From the NCBI GenBank assembly GCA_030765045.1, contig CM060974.1, positions 56,763,839-56,827,838 on the forward strand: 64,000 nucleotides of DNA. Direction: 5' to 3'. Source of the stretch: Tenodera sinensis (lineage: Eukaryota > Arthropoda > Insecta > Mantodea > Mantidae). Below are positions 23,850 to 35,237 of the stretch, piece after piece. The first letter of the stretch is position 1. Each line of letters begins with the position of its first letter. Below the pieces are notes generated by a model, which had not been told where the DNA came from, ran no database searches, and saw only the letters and a list, made by a program, of their open reading frames with translations. A program made the translations under genes and the position numbers.

Positions 23850-24110
23850 GTCAGGGGTTTACCTTGGATCTGACGCTCACATTTTTGTTTTCAATCTGAC
23901 TTTGCTTAAGGTGGGGGATTAGCCCAACGCCTAAGGTCCCTTTTTTTCTCCCAGGGTCCTCAGGTGGATCGTCAGTTCTTAAGGTAGGGAGTGGGCATTT
24001 CCTCTCCACGTCAAAAGCTTTGGACTTTCCGCCAAAACTCACGAGGCTGCTTGGAGTAGTCTGCCACTGGGCGATGAGGTTGCCACTTCCCTACACCAAT
24101 AAACACCTTC
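23850..24110. other. GC-richer block of unknown origin
   Basis: About 260 bp that is clearly less AT-rich than its surroundings, with an open minus-strand frame of 63 residues (23851-24042, starting MSFGGKSKAFDVERKC). No domain is recognised. The abrupt composition change suggests an inserted repeat rather than a host exon. Confidence 0.35.
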
Positions 24111-24271
24111 TCTATGTAAAAATACACATACATCCGAATTTAGCTGTGATTAGCCTAACAGTTTTAGATATTAGTAGTTACATATGTGCACATATCCATT
24201 TGCCTCACTTTAAATGGGAAAAAGAAAAATGTGGTTTTTATGAGAACCCTCATAAGAACCCTCCTTGGAAA

Positions 24272-24319
24272 TATTATTTATGCCAACAAACTTACTGTTG
24301 GTGTTTTTAAACACACAAG
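24272..24319 (-). repeat. SINE-type stem-loop tail, copy 3
   Basis: Nearly identical to 3498-3550 (tgccaacaaacttactgttg core). It abuts a partial S1 SINE in the opposite orientation, which suggests two insertions or a rearrangement at this point. Confidence 0.6.
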
Positions 24320-24403
24320 CTGCCTGGTAAGCGGAAGGTCTGTGGTTCAAATCCCAGATGTGGCATTGAATTTTTAAGTTCCAGTTCTACCTCTCAAATC
24401 CTC
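24320..24403 (+). repeat. tRNA-derived SINE, family S1, partial copy 5
   Basis: Carries the B box (gtggttcaaatcccag) and the S1 body (ggcattgaatttttaagttc, ttctacctc), but the A box half is lost. Confidence 0.65.
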
Positions 24404-24419
24404 CTTGGAGTTCAATGAA

Positions 24420-24512
24420 TATTTGAAAACAAAAATTTGCAGAATTAGTCAAGCCGTTCTCGAGTTTTGCACTTAGCCATTCATTTTTGTTTAGATAGAT
24501 AGATATTAATAA
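24420..24512 (+). repeat. Probable RTE-type 3' tail
   Basis: The stretch attagtcaagccgttctcga, followed by ttttgcactta and then tagatagatagata, resembles the 3' end of RTE-type LINEs and their SINE derivatives, which end in short tandem repeats. Shorter variants (gtgatcagtcaac) recur within the fossil-finger blocks. Confidence 0.45.
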
Positions 24513-24567
24513 TCCATGAAATTCACTACATAATCTTCAAGAGCACAGAACAGTTTCATTCCCACTT

Positions 24568-24605
24568 ATAGTAGCTTTATAAGTCATCACTTATAAAGCT
24601 ACTAT
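24568..24605. repeat. Perfect 17-bp hairpin
   Basis: atagtagctttataagt is followed, after the four-base loop catc, by its exact reverse complement. It lies in otherwise featureless AT-rich DNA between 24513 and 25238. Function unknown. Confidence 0.8.
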
Positions 24606-25238
24606 GGCTCACAATTGTTGTTCACTTCTGTGAAGTGCATGATTCACCAGATGTAATGTCCTAACTGTTTATACCACACCCTGGCTGCTATTGTACAGAA
24701 TAATCCTGAAAATATATGTTTCTTTGTTCTTTCAAAGTATATATGTAGTGATAATGAACGTTTTCCTTAACAAATCATAACTCCACCTCAATCCCCTTCC
24801 TAAAAAACAATAAACTAAATGTGGAACACTATGCTTTCACAAATCAATATTAGAAGCATGATTAAATGTAAGCCGGATGTAACTGTAAACGTAAAAAGAT
24901 GGACATTATCATTAACCTTTCAAATATTACCCACAGCTAAACATCACAGGAAACCTCTGATTAAATCAGATGAAAGCATAACACTGTATTTTACTTACAC
25001 TATTGAAGAACTATGTTTTAACACAGTCTCTCAGCACATTTGACTGTGTTTGGAAATTCAATGCAAGAGCAACAGCAGCACAAGGATTCACGGTCCCGTA
25101 ATGTAGAGCTGCCAACAGATGAGAAATAAAATTAGTACTGATTACATTGGCATATGTTAGTATACATACATGAGAGACTTCAGTTTGTGATAAAAGAACT
25201 CTTGGGTAATTGATTTAACACATAACCTCAAATAAGTA

Positions 25239-25458
25239 TTAAATCATAACCTTACACAATTCTGTTAATTCTATTGGCAACAAACTCCTAGGGACATTCT
25301 GCTGTTGGCAGCGCTGCATTAACACAGCAACTTCGGCAACTTTCGTGACCATTCGTACACACTGCCGAGTGGAACTTTGCTGAAATTCTGACCAAGTGCT
25401 TGCGTAAGCTTTTCTAAACAATATCCAACTTCAGTTCTTAAACTTCAGTAGCAAGTCT
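25239..25458 (-). other. Possible exon next to the duplicated leader
   Basis: On the minus strand a tttttccacag acceptor is followed by the duplicated leader acttgctactgaagtttaag, as upstream of exon 1 at 18.3 kb. From there the sequence diverges and holds a 60-residue frame (25239-25421: MFRKAYASTWSEFQQSS...) that is richer in GC than its surroundings. It has no recognised domain and no clear donor. It may be a non-coding leader exon, the remnant of the duplicated gene, or chance. Confidence 0.25.
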
Positions 25459-25940
25459 GTGGAAAAACAAAGACATTATTAGTAACATCTATGAGTTTCC
25501 TTCCTGATAAGTGAAACTACATTACATTTCAACAAACCACATAAGATAGTACAAAGTAATGATGGTAATTTGGTGTAATATGCTTAGAATAATATTTTTC
25601 ACATTTCAAGATCCATAGCTTCATTATGATTATTTTAATCTGAATATAATGTTTTTATTAGGTCAAAACATGCTTTAAATTGTATTATTCTAAAAGGAAT
25701 TTTATAATCTTGGACACAGAGGAGCTACAACGTTAAAATTGATATTATGCTGATTTTATGCTATTATTACTGGAAGAAAAGCAAGTAGAGAAAGTTGTGT
25801 AAATATAAGACATTGCATTTCCATTTCAACCATATCGAAAATTGCATGAATTCTTTGTAGAAGGGGGAGGAAAGAAACAAATCTGATTGTGTTTCATAAA
25901 AGAAACTTGAGTGGAGAAAAGCGTGTGAACATAATTCACT
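25430..25940. repeat. Segmental duplication, copy 2
   Basis: Same orientation and order of landmarks as 18300-18860, with more substitutions and a shorter middle. The expected first coding exon (MDIKNEV...) is not found next to this copy, so the duplicated gene is incomplete. Confidence 0.7.
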
Positions 25941-26490
25941 GCGTTTGAATCAAACAAAGCTATATGAATTTATGTTGCAGGGCATGCAGGGAACGACATG
26001 AGAAAGTATTACATAACTCAAAAGTGACTACAGAAAACCATGTGAATATAACATGTTGCATTCCCATTTCAATCATTATATTGTATGAACTGTATGTTGA
26101 ATGATGAGCAGAGAACATGTAAACGTGTTATGTAGAAGAAGTGTAGAGAAAACTATTTGAATGTAATATGCTGCATAATAAAACCGATGGCACAAAAATC
26201 TCCATGAAAAAACACTTAGACTTGCCAGTTTTCATTGTGATCAGTCAACCAGTAGATTGTATGAATTGTATGCTGAAGACCGAGTAGAGAAGAACATGGG
26301 GATATGTCCCTAAGAGAAAACTGAATTGAGAAAATCATGTGAGCATAATACATTGCATTTGTATTTCAATCATATGAATTATATGTTGAAGGGCAAGTAG
26401 AGAAGGGCGTGTGTATCTATTGAGTAAAAGAAAAACGAGTAGAGAATACTGTTTGAACGTAAAACGCTGTATGGTGAAATAGCATAAAAA
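25770..26490 (+). pseudogene. Fossil C2H2 finger array, block 4 (duplicate)
   Basis: Degenerate modules matching block 1 (gcatgaattctttgtagaag, gaagaccgagtagagaagaa, gaagggcaagtagagaaggg), in the same position relative to the duplicated flank. Not translatable. Confidence 0.45.
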
Positions 26491-26785
26491 CGTTCTCCAT
26501 GAAAAATGCATATCCATGCCAAATTTGGCAGTGATTGGTCAAGTGGTTAAAAACAATGAATGCAGCACAAGTGTACCAGCTGAAGGAAGAACAATGATCT
26601 AATGGGATGGTTTTGTCCTCAACTGGTTTGTCAGGCAAATACTTGTTTGATATCGGAGTTCAGCATTCTCTGATTATAAACAGAAGATAGTTGTTGGCAA
26701 TGTGAACCTCTTTCATTAGTAAACAGTAAATAACATTGTATAAACAGGATACATTGGAATCAACCAGCCTCAGTTTGCATGCATA

Positions 26786-27007
26786 GTGGTCTGGATGTCT
26801 CAGTTGGTTAGGGGCTTGACTACTGACACTAAGGTCGCAGGTTCACACCTCGTCCAGATCAATGGTTTTTAAATGAGATTAAAAAGAACAGTCCCATGCC
26901 AGTAGATTTACTAACATGTAAAAGGACTCCTAGGGGATGAAATTCTGACACAATGCTGATATGATCCTGGGTATTGATAACCTCCTTCACAAACAAACAA
27001 AAAAAAG
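26786..27007 (+). repeat. tRNA-derived SINE, family S2, full copy
   Basis: The tRNA-like head has an A box (gtctcagttggttagg) and a B box (gcaggttcacacctc), and the head ends pair as gtctgga with tccagat. A body of about 120 bp follows (ccagtagatttacta, gatatgatcctgg), then an A-rich caaacaaac tail. The body matches 32945-33085. Confidence 0.75.
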
Positions 27008-28100
27008 CTTTTTCTTAGTTTGCATATAATACACATCTTCTTATGATATTCCTCTTGTGACGAGAAATCTATTATGAGAGGTTATATGCCTAAATTGGTT
27101 TCTGTATGTCATTTAACTTCACCAGTAGTGGTGAAAACTTAATAGTTGACCATTGAGGTTCATCTGTATAAATGTGATAAAATATTCGTAATATCAAGCC
27201 AATGAGAATGTTAACTGTAGGGAGAGAGTGAAATCTGTTAGTTTGGGGTTTAGCTACAGACCCTGTGTACACTTTGTCATAGCTTCACAGCTGCGGCCAA
27301 AAACTATTCCTTGACTATGCTCTGTGGCATAGAGGTCTCAATCTCTTGGCTATGATTTGCAACTTGGTGCTCTTGCTCTCCTGGCTAAGCTTGGCAGTCT
27401 AGGAACCTCAATCTCCCAGTTATACTTAGTGACTTACGGACCTGGATCTCACAGCAACACTCTGCAGCTCAAAGTGCTAAATTGCTAATGTGTCTGCTAG
27501 TCTCATATTGACAGCTGTGCTGTTGCAAGTCAGATAGCGAATAGTATGAACAAGTGAGATACCAGATGCAGCATATACTTGATTATCAATGGTCCACTAT
27601 TAAATTACTGCTATGTCTTCTATAAACACACAGTCTTGCTAGTTGAAAGTATCAGATGAGAGAACATAGTGTGACACGTGATTAGGGCATCAAGTTTCCT
27701 AAACACCAGACTGCTTTGTCTTGTACAGTAACTACATATCGTGTTTTAACTCTTAAAAGGTGCTACTGTCACACAGGTGTCTATGGTACCATGTTGGTAT
27801 AGTTTGGCAGGACTGATGTATTTTACAATTGTGTCCATTGAAGTTGTTTGTCAGTTAATATTTATCTGTGGGAATGTAAAGTGTTGAGCCATCTGTTGCT
27901 TATTCTGGGCATTGTTGACATTATTGTTGAACATACATAGCCTTGTATTGTTGACCATACACCAGCAGTACGTTTTTAGAATAAAAAGTAACCTTTCACA
28001 ATCCTGAGAAGCACTTTGAACAAGATGAAAATTAACTATCACTTATTTCATGGTATGGGAAAATGTTTTACCTGGAATTCGCAGTCACAAAGAAAAGCTT
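27008..28100. other. Intergenic DNA, weak short repeats only
   Basis: No coding frame recognised. At about 27300-27470 there are loose repeats of a ctcaatctc-containing phrase spaced roughly 60-90 bp, possibly a decayed tandem repeat. Confidence 0.35.
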
Positions 28101-28145
28101 ATCCTGAATATATAATAAGATTAAATAACTACAGATGCACATTCC

Positions 28146-28950
28146 TTGTACCTTTATAATGGACACATTTATATGGGTAAGGAGAGCAACTGTACGACAC
28201 CTTCAGCTGAGGAAGGAAATGCCTTTTCAAAACCAACAAAAGTGGTCATTCACCTCTGCAAATGTATTTACTGTAACACTAGAAACATTACTACTAATAA
28301 TTGCTTTTTATTAATAGAACATGGTAAGAAATTGCTAAGTTATAAACTGACTTATGTAGATACTCTGAAATTAAACAAGAAACAAATTCGGCCAGAATGT
28401 CTGTCCAATAACATTAGAGCAAACATATTACATTGTTATGCTTTGTACCAAAAAGTGAAAAATAACTTATATTGCTCTCATCTCTGCATACTACCAGTTT
28501 CCTGATGAGAAAATTAATAAACCAGTGATAATCTCCTTTTGCAATGATACAAAAGGTGAAATTGATATATTAGATATGAAGCACAGCAACCATTCATTAA
28601 ATCACAGAACTAAGACTTGTCTAGTTGTGACATTTTTCTGCCTCATTTCTCCCAGTTTTCTAAGCCACATGTGGTATTACATAAGAAACATGGCCACATC
28701 AATAGATCTGACTTCACACAGTATTTGGGAATGACATAGGTAAAAAATCACTTGAAAAAAGACCAAGAAATTCCTAATGTGACAAATAACTCAAAATAAA
28801 TTATATGCACAATCATAGGACACCAACAACGGGAATCACAAATGTTAGTCACAAACTTTACAGTGCAAGAATTGTCACTACTGTCCCTAAGTGTGTGAAG
28901 TGTGGGGCACCTTATTGTTTGAAATGTTCTAGAAAATTATGGAAAGTTCG
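28146..28950 (+). pseudogene. piggyBac-type transposase relic (C-terminal half)
   Basis: A decayed piggyBac (DDE_Tnp_1_7-type) transposase. The frame at 28146-28505 carries TKVVIHLCK, RNITTNNCF (family N.TTDNFF, where the catalytic Asp would be; here Asn), KKLLSYKLTYVDTLKLNKKQ (family LL..KT..VGTLR.NR..IP). The next frame has KPVIISFCNDTKGEIDILDM (family vvSfYN.TKGGVDtlD). About 28870-28930 encodes VPKCVKCGAPYCLKCS, matching the C-terminal cysteine-rich domain. The N-terminal half and the inverted repeats were not found. It is inactive. Confidence 0.7.
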
Positions 28951-29039
28951 GGTGAAATAACTGTAAACCATTTTCATACTCCTATATCTGTTATTCCTTT
29001 GGGTTTCAATTGTGTGCGCAGATCAGTGTTTTGTGAGAA

Positions 29040-29330
29040 ACTCTTTTACAGCAAATCCTGGATAGGTGCAAAATTATCCTGAGTTATTAAGTAGTGGTTT
29101 AACAACATGAAGTTGTCTCACCTTTAACTGACCTCACTTATACAGCAGGAACTAACATTCTGAGAGGGAAGGAAGTTAGTAGTTGACAAAGTAACAGAAG
29201 ATTACTAAATGTGATATCCCTACATTGGTGATCATTGGGTTCTAGCTACACTGATGTTTCAACTATGACCCATGGTCACTTCACTTTGGCGGCAACTGCT
29301 CCACTCCTCTTATAAAAAGTCCCTCGGCCA
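29040..29330 (+). repeat. Dispersed repeat family D2, copy 1
   Basis: Two stretches recur near 34262-34700: caaatcctggataggtgcaa, and agctacactgatgtttc followed by a region ending in ccctc and agct. A minus-strand fragment (gaaacatcagtgta) lies near 33145. Order differs between copies. Family unknown. Confidence 0.45.
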
Positions 29331-29599
29331 CACTTGTAGCTTAGGGCCCTCCTGCCTACTTTTGGGGGCTTTGGGAGTGGTAATGTTTGGAACACTCCCA
29401 TGATGCCTCTGGTGGAATGTGTGTTATGGCTCCTGTGTGTCGGCATTACTACTTTATTTCAAGCACAGACATCCATAACTACATACTATATCCTGTGTGT
29501 GAGTTAATCTTAATTACATGTATAGCTGCAAGCTATGCAAAAAAGGAGCGTAATATAATGCAATATGTGCTCAGTATCCAATGTTGAGAGTTGTCCCAG

Positions 29600-30245
29600 T
29601 TACACATTTATAACCTTCCTTGGTAATCTTGCTGCAGACTGGCGCTTTTCATTCTGTTAATGCACAATGATGTTAGGTAGCAACTGTACAACAGATAAAA
29701 TGCTGCAGAATAGGAAACACAAAAATCTTTGGTAGTTTGGAAATCCTTTACACTGTGTTAAAAGAAGGCACAGTACTTGTGAACTTTTCCCACCTCATGT
29801 CACTTAAATGGATATTACACACATATATGTATAAACTGAAAAATATGTCAGTATTTAAAACCACAGTTTCTCCAACTTATTTGTAATAATACTAAATACA
29901 GAACTAGTTTTGAAGAGGGTTCTCTCCATCATTCACCTGTTGGTCAACTGATTCAACATCAGGAAATCCCCTCCCCCTTATCTTGTTGCCTGGTCTGTTG
30001 CTCTTCCTAATGTCTAGTCACAAGACATCATCTAGGTTTGGTATGCCAAAACTCATTAGCCAATTTCTGTCCTTTACAATATAAATATTTTTCCACACTG
30101 TTAGTTCCCAATAATTTGTTGCCGGTTTTCATAAGTTTGATATCTAGACTGATATTATGATTGCATGACCAAAGGTGGTGACTGTGTCTGATTTATCTGT
30201 TTCTTTTTATATATATCAACATATTTTTCAATTTATTAATATGTT
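29600..30245. other. Intergenic DNA, nothing recognised
   Basis: AT-rich, with no coding frame, repeat or RNA gene that I can support. Confidence 0.4.
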
Positions 30246-30773
30246 GTTAGCTAATGCTGGATTTCTGACAATGAAGTCATTAATCCTCTTGCTCTCCAAT
30301 ATTTTTCACTGATGATATTGAAGAGAGCAATAGCAGTAATAGTAACCGCTTTTTAGAGAGAACCATATTTTTATGTTTTGGCGGTCACATTGCTCTCTCA
30401 CAACCCCCAGAATGTCTGGAGGACCACACCTGCCGTTGGTTTACGGGTCTCACTGACCTGACCGGGAGAATTATCAAAATAAGTTCACTGACCATATCCT
30501 CTGATTACCAATCAGAGGACGTATTGCATGCCATGACAGGTCAGCATGTTAGGGGTTAAGATTTTATACAGAAATCGAGAGGTTGGAAAAATAGACTCCC
30601 TAGCCCTCAGGAACCCTAATAGCATCGGGGTTGGAAGAGAACAAGAGATGACCAAGGTAAAGTCAGATAGAAAAGTTACAGTGAGGAGCAAAACACCAGT
30701 AAGTGGAAGTAATGTTCTGCTCAGCTTGGGTACCTTATGGTCACTATTCAAATATCCCCTAGACGGAGAAATT
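30246..30773 (-). repeat. Dispersed repeat family D1, copy 2
   Basis: Inverted relative to the copy at 5188-5717. It has a cleaner palindrome (cctctgatt, three bases, aatcagagg) near 30498-30518. Open frames in both copies arise from the same repeat and lack domains. Confidence 0.65.
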
Positions 30774-30985
30774 GAAAATGTGACAGAGTCAACATAAAAC
30801 ATGATTGCATATCAATTCAAGAACTTGCAGCAATCACCAACATAAATGCAGTTTTCAGTCTCCAAATTTGTTTTTATTTTAGACTGATCATTGCATAAAT
30901 CAATTATGGCACCAGTAGTTTCTAATTAGGGTCTAAAACATTGCACGATTGAAGTAGAGAAATTCTTTCAAATGTATGAAAATAC

Positions 30986-31560
30986 ATGAAGAAAGAACCT
31001 AATGCAAAGAACTGCTTACATCAGAGGATGTTTTCAAAAAAGTTCAAAAGCATATATCAAATGCCACAGGAGCATCAGAAAGAACACCGAAGAGATTTGT
31101 TCAAGAACGCAAACAAAATTAAAATCAGAACACAAATTTTGGAAGTCCAAGCAAAAAGCACAATGTTCTGAAACAAGTAACAGATTTAGATGATTTGGAC
31201 AAATGTGTCATTAGAAGAATGATTCAAAATGTTCATGTTCAGGATAAAAGTGCTCCTACAATTGCTAAATCACTTATTAATTTAAGAGAAAGCATTAACA
31301 TTCAGGGCAGAAAGTCACACTTACACAGAATAGTGGGAGAAGTGGGTTTTAAATAGAAAAAGACCACAACAAACAGGAAACTGCTGAAAAGCACACTATT
31401 CATCCTAAATAAGAAGACTATATAAACGACATAGGAAAGTAAGTATAAGTCAGAGGGAAGACCTATTTTACACAGATAAAACTTATAAACGCAGTAATCA
31501 CACCAACCCAAAAGGATGGACTGATGGACTGTGTAGACATTTTCCTGCATACTTTGCTAA
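30986..31560 (+). pseudogene. Tc1-like (DDE_3-type) transposase relic
   Basis: Remnant of a Tc1/mariner-superfamily protein common in insects. From about 31165 it reads KQVTDLDDLDKCVIRRMIQN, then APTIAKSLINLRES and SHLHRIVGEVGF, matching the N-terminal helix-turn-helix region (DDFD...IRR...PT...L). After frameshifts, about 31435-31530 shows REDLFYTDKTY (family YTDET, the first catalytic motif with Glu changed to Lys), then HTNPKGWTDG. No inverted repeats were found. Confidence 0.65.
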
Positions 31561-31584
31561 GAACATTATCCGAGTAGTATTGAG

Positions 31585-32345
31585 GCTGATGCACAATGAT
31601 GAACTGTGACAAAAAGTTGAACAAATGAATTTAAAAGAGAAGAAGCTTGAAGTAGTGTTACTGTATGTTAGGAAATAACATAAGACAAGGTCAAGTGACG
31701 GAAGAAATGAGTGAAATGAGGGACTTAGTGCACAGCATTTGGTCACAGTCAACAAAGACTAAGATTACTATAAGCGGAATTCTCAGCAGGTTTGATGTAA
31801 CGTTGAGAAAAATGATACGAATCAATCAGAAGCTGGATATGATGTGTGCTAGTACAAACTGTGGCTAAATGCTCAAGACTTTGGTAAGGACGGAATACAC
31901 CTTAATAGGAGAGGGTCATATAAATTTGGGGAATTGCTGTGCAATGCAATGAACTCTGTAATTCAGAAAAACTAGTAAAAGACGAGGTGGATGTTCTGGC
32001 ACAAAATTCTAGCAAATCTCAAAATACTGATCGAATAAATATTTTCTATACAAACATTCAGGCCTTAGAAATAAGGTAGAGGAATTGTGCATGTATCTTA
32101 GGGATGTAGATAGTCATATCGTATGTTTAAGTGAGCATTGGTTAGATGAATGTGAAATAGGTCGTGTAATGCTTGATGGTTTCACACTACAAAGCTATTG
32201 TTGTCGTAGTAAATATAAGAATGGGGATGTAGCAATTTATACCCAAAGTGATTTAGAGGTAAAAAACCTTGAGTTAAGAAGATTTATTAATATACACCAC
32301 TGTTTTAGACACTTCTATAACATCAGTTTTATATTATTGTGGTTA
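31585..32345 (+). pseudogene. LINE relic: SGNH-type esterase region plus endonuclease
   Basis: Two adjacent parts of one decayed LINE. 31590-31960 gives MLGNNIRQGQVTEEMSEMRD, then KITISGILSRFDVTLRK and GKDGIHLN..GSYKFGELL, which fit the GxND..., ISGILPR.D and DG.HLN.G blocks of SGNH/GDSL esterase domains carried by some CR1/L2-like LINEs. After a frameshift, 32040-32345 gives FYTN, GLRNKVEELCMYLRD, SHIVCLSEHWL (catalytic Glu) and YKNGDVAIYT, the start of an apurinic endonuclease. The RT is absent. Confidence 0.65.
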
Positions 32346-32385
32346 ACGAGAAAAAAGAAATGTAATAGGTTGTACTGGTAACAAA

Positions 32386-32830
32386 ATGGCGGAAATGGAG
32401 GTAAGAGAAGTTTTTGACCTTAACACAAGTTGTTATGATTACAAGATAGACATCACAAATTTTATTCAATTATACAGCAAAAACAGACAAACTTTGGCTA
32501 ACATTAAGTTTTTGAATACCTGCCTGAGACAACAGTTAACCCCAAAACTTATCGGCATGATCGTCAAGTACAGTACAGATAGCATACACAAAGAAGCTGT
32601 AGAGAAATAAGTACTACTGTCGGAAAGTTCAGAACAATATTCCTCTTAGCAAACATGGACTTCATGTTGTACAATATTCATTTAAAATTAGTGAACAACC
32701 TAAAAAACACTATAGGAACAAACTTTTAAGGTATATTTTAAAGCATGACCTGTACATGCTCTTTACTACTTTTGCTCAATTCCTCAGTTCACTATAGTGT
32801 GTGGACAGATATCACTCTTATGTCACAGAT
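32386..32830 (+). pseudogene. Coding-like relic, retroelement of unknown type
   Basis: An open frame of 74 residues (32386-32610, start MAEMEVREVFDLNTSCYDYK) is followed, after a frame change, by further coding-like sequence. The pattern FLNTCLRQQLTPKLIGMIVK, then IHKEAVEK, recalls the N-terminal region of some Penelope-like or related elements, but I cannot assign it with confidence. Confidence 0.3.
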
Positions 32831-32944
32831 ACCAACACGAGAATAACAAACACTGCTATCTTTATGCAAATGTGTCAGTTTGAATGCCAAAGTTGGTGAA
32901 GAGCTGCCCTACTGATCCCAATATAATCTGTTTAAATGTGGCCC

Positions 32945-33085
32945 AGACTCCTGGTTCTTAAGTGTGCTTAAAAATGACAGCCCCATTTCAGTAGATTAAC
33001 TGGCACCTAAAAGAGCTCTGGTAGGACAAAATTCTAGATTGACCATATTGATATGATCCTGGCAAGTGACAGCAACATTAATTAA
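32945..33085 (+). repeat. SINE family S2, 3' part
   Basis: Aligns with the body of the 26.8-kb S2 copy (cagtagatta, gatatgatcctgg). The tRNA-like head is worn or missing. Confidence 0.6.
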
Positions 33086-33099
33086 GAAACGAAATGTTT

Positions 33100-34261
33100 A
33101 TTTTCTTACCCAAATACAAATGCAAGGTAAACCCCCAGGCATAGCTGAAACATCAGTGTAACTAAAGCCCAATGATGCAGGAAACTAGTAGTTCACTTAG
33201 GCTGGCACTCTTAATTCCTACAGGGACAGTATCCTATATTAGTCATTTTCTGCTAACTTGACACAGTATATTGTATTAAAGAAAGGCTTCCAAATAGGCA
33301 GAATATGTGGTCCAGTGGACTTAGCTCTGGTAACATCTACTCCTTAAACACATTTCCACCATATTCTCAGTTACTCTGCTAACTTTTTTTCACCACTACT
33401 ACTGAACTAGTTTATAATAGTAAACAATGTCTTGTTATTTTTATCACTTCTGGTGTTTAAGCATTGGTAATTAGCATCTATCAGAGTTGTACTTTTTATT
33501 GGATAAATGCTCCATATCACATATGATAACCCTGCAAGGCTGCCCATGGTGCAAATTGTGCCTTCAGTAACATTTTGACAAGAATTCAAAACCTGAGGCA
33601 TGCAAAAGTATTGAAGTTATCACAGACATATAAACATATCTTTATCACCATGTTTAAATGACTACTATATCTGAACATATGTACATCTGCATCATTTGAA
33701 TCATTGTAAATTAAATATGCTACATTAATGAATAAACAAACAATAAGGGTAACTGGGTAATTTGAAGCACAATTCTTATTGTATGGTATAATCTGACATA
33801 TATAAAATGAACCATAACTTTATAGGTAAATACGTAGAACATATCAGAACATATAACATTACTATACTTATTTACTAAAAGTATACCGGTCTATTTAAAT
33901 AGATGCATTAAATACACTGAAATACCAAATCCACTACCCACCAGTATGTTATTTATAATGTTTTGCTATAAATAGTACAATTTACTTTATTGATTCTTTT
34001 TTGAATTACTTTTTTAAGCTTTTTTATTGTTTATTGGTAACATAATAGGTATTACAGTAGCTACAAGACAGCCCCTTTGTGAGGCTCTCCAATGGCATAT
34101 AAAAGGAATTAAACAGTTGATATTGAGCTCTTAGAACAATTAGGCAGCAATGTGCCATGGCCTTTGGGGCAGGCGATGGACATCCCTGTAATCCACTACA
34201 GTACAGTGGTGGGGAAGACTTATGTTAGAGACTCCAGGGTATGTGCATAGTAATCCTGAGT
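33100..34261. other. Intergenic AT-rich DNA
   Basis: No supported gene. A minus-strand fragment of repeat D2 is present near 33145. The open frame at 33407-33601 has no recognisable domain. Confidence 0.4.
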
Positions 34262-34700
34262 TAATAAGAAGTAAGTTGATCGTTGTGTTTCAGCTACACT
34301 GATGTTTCGGGTAGGTACTTTCAAACCAGTTCACAGTTGCAGCCTTTGCTACCACAAACCTCTGCTTATGAAAAAAATCCCTCAGGTTAAGCTGTGCAGC
34401 TTGGAGCACTTGGTATATTTCCCTATAGTTGTGGTTAATTAAGTGTACACTTTGTGCAGCAAAGGAATTATGTATATGTGCATACACTGTAATTCCAGGA
34501 CCATTCTCTACACAGAACACCTAAGCTCATAACTAAATTCAGTTTTTGTGTTTCTTTGAGGGAACCTATTGCACGAACAGGTTCAGCTTGCATATCTGGT
34601 AAAACTGTGTTCCCCAGAAATACTTACATTAGCGAATCCTGAGTAGGTGCAAAGTTATGTTGAGTTAACAAGTATTGATTTAAGAGCATAATGTTGCCTA
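34262..34700 (+). repeat. Dispersed repeat family D2, copy 2
   Basis: Shares agctacactgatgtttc and gcgaatcctgagtaggtgca with 29040-29330. A (CT)n microsatellite follows at about 34843-34859. Confidence 0.45.
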
Positions 34701-35237
34701 AGTAGTGAAGTGTTTTAGCCAATAGGTACACGATCTTAAACAATAAACGAAAGTGTTGATTACAGAGAAACCTTTCATATCCAGCCCCACCAAGTGAAGC
34801 TTTACAAAATTAATTCATGAGATCAGGTTGGGAATTGCGTAGCTCTCTCTCTCTCTCTCGCGCACGCGCTGCATAGATTACATGTATGTCGGCCAGGTAC
34901 AAGTACCCTACTGTACCCAAGAAACCTATTCCTGTAACACCAAATATTTAACTCACGCATGTGATCCTGCAAGGATTTAAAAATAGGAAAATAGCTTTCA
35001 TTAAATTAAAAGTACTCATATATCTTACCTGTGAACAAATTAGGGTAGGTGTTCGGCTATTGGGTTTAGTTTAAATTCTGCCGTGTAGAGGACGCTGTCG
35101 CTGCGCGGCGACGGAGGGGAAATGGAGGGGAAACGGAGGGGAAGTCACTGTGTCAGTGGCGGTTGTCGGTCACGCACAGATGTGCTTCCCACAAAATTTT
35201 ATGAATTATTTATTCATTCATTCAGGCATTCATTCTA

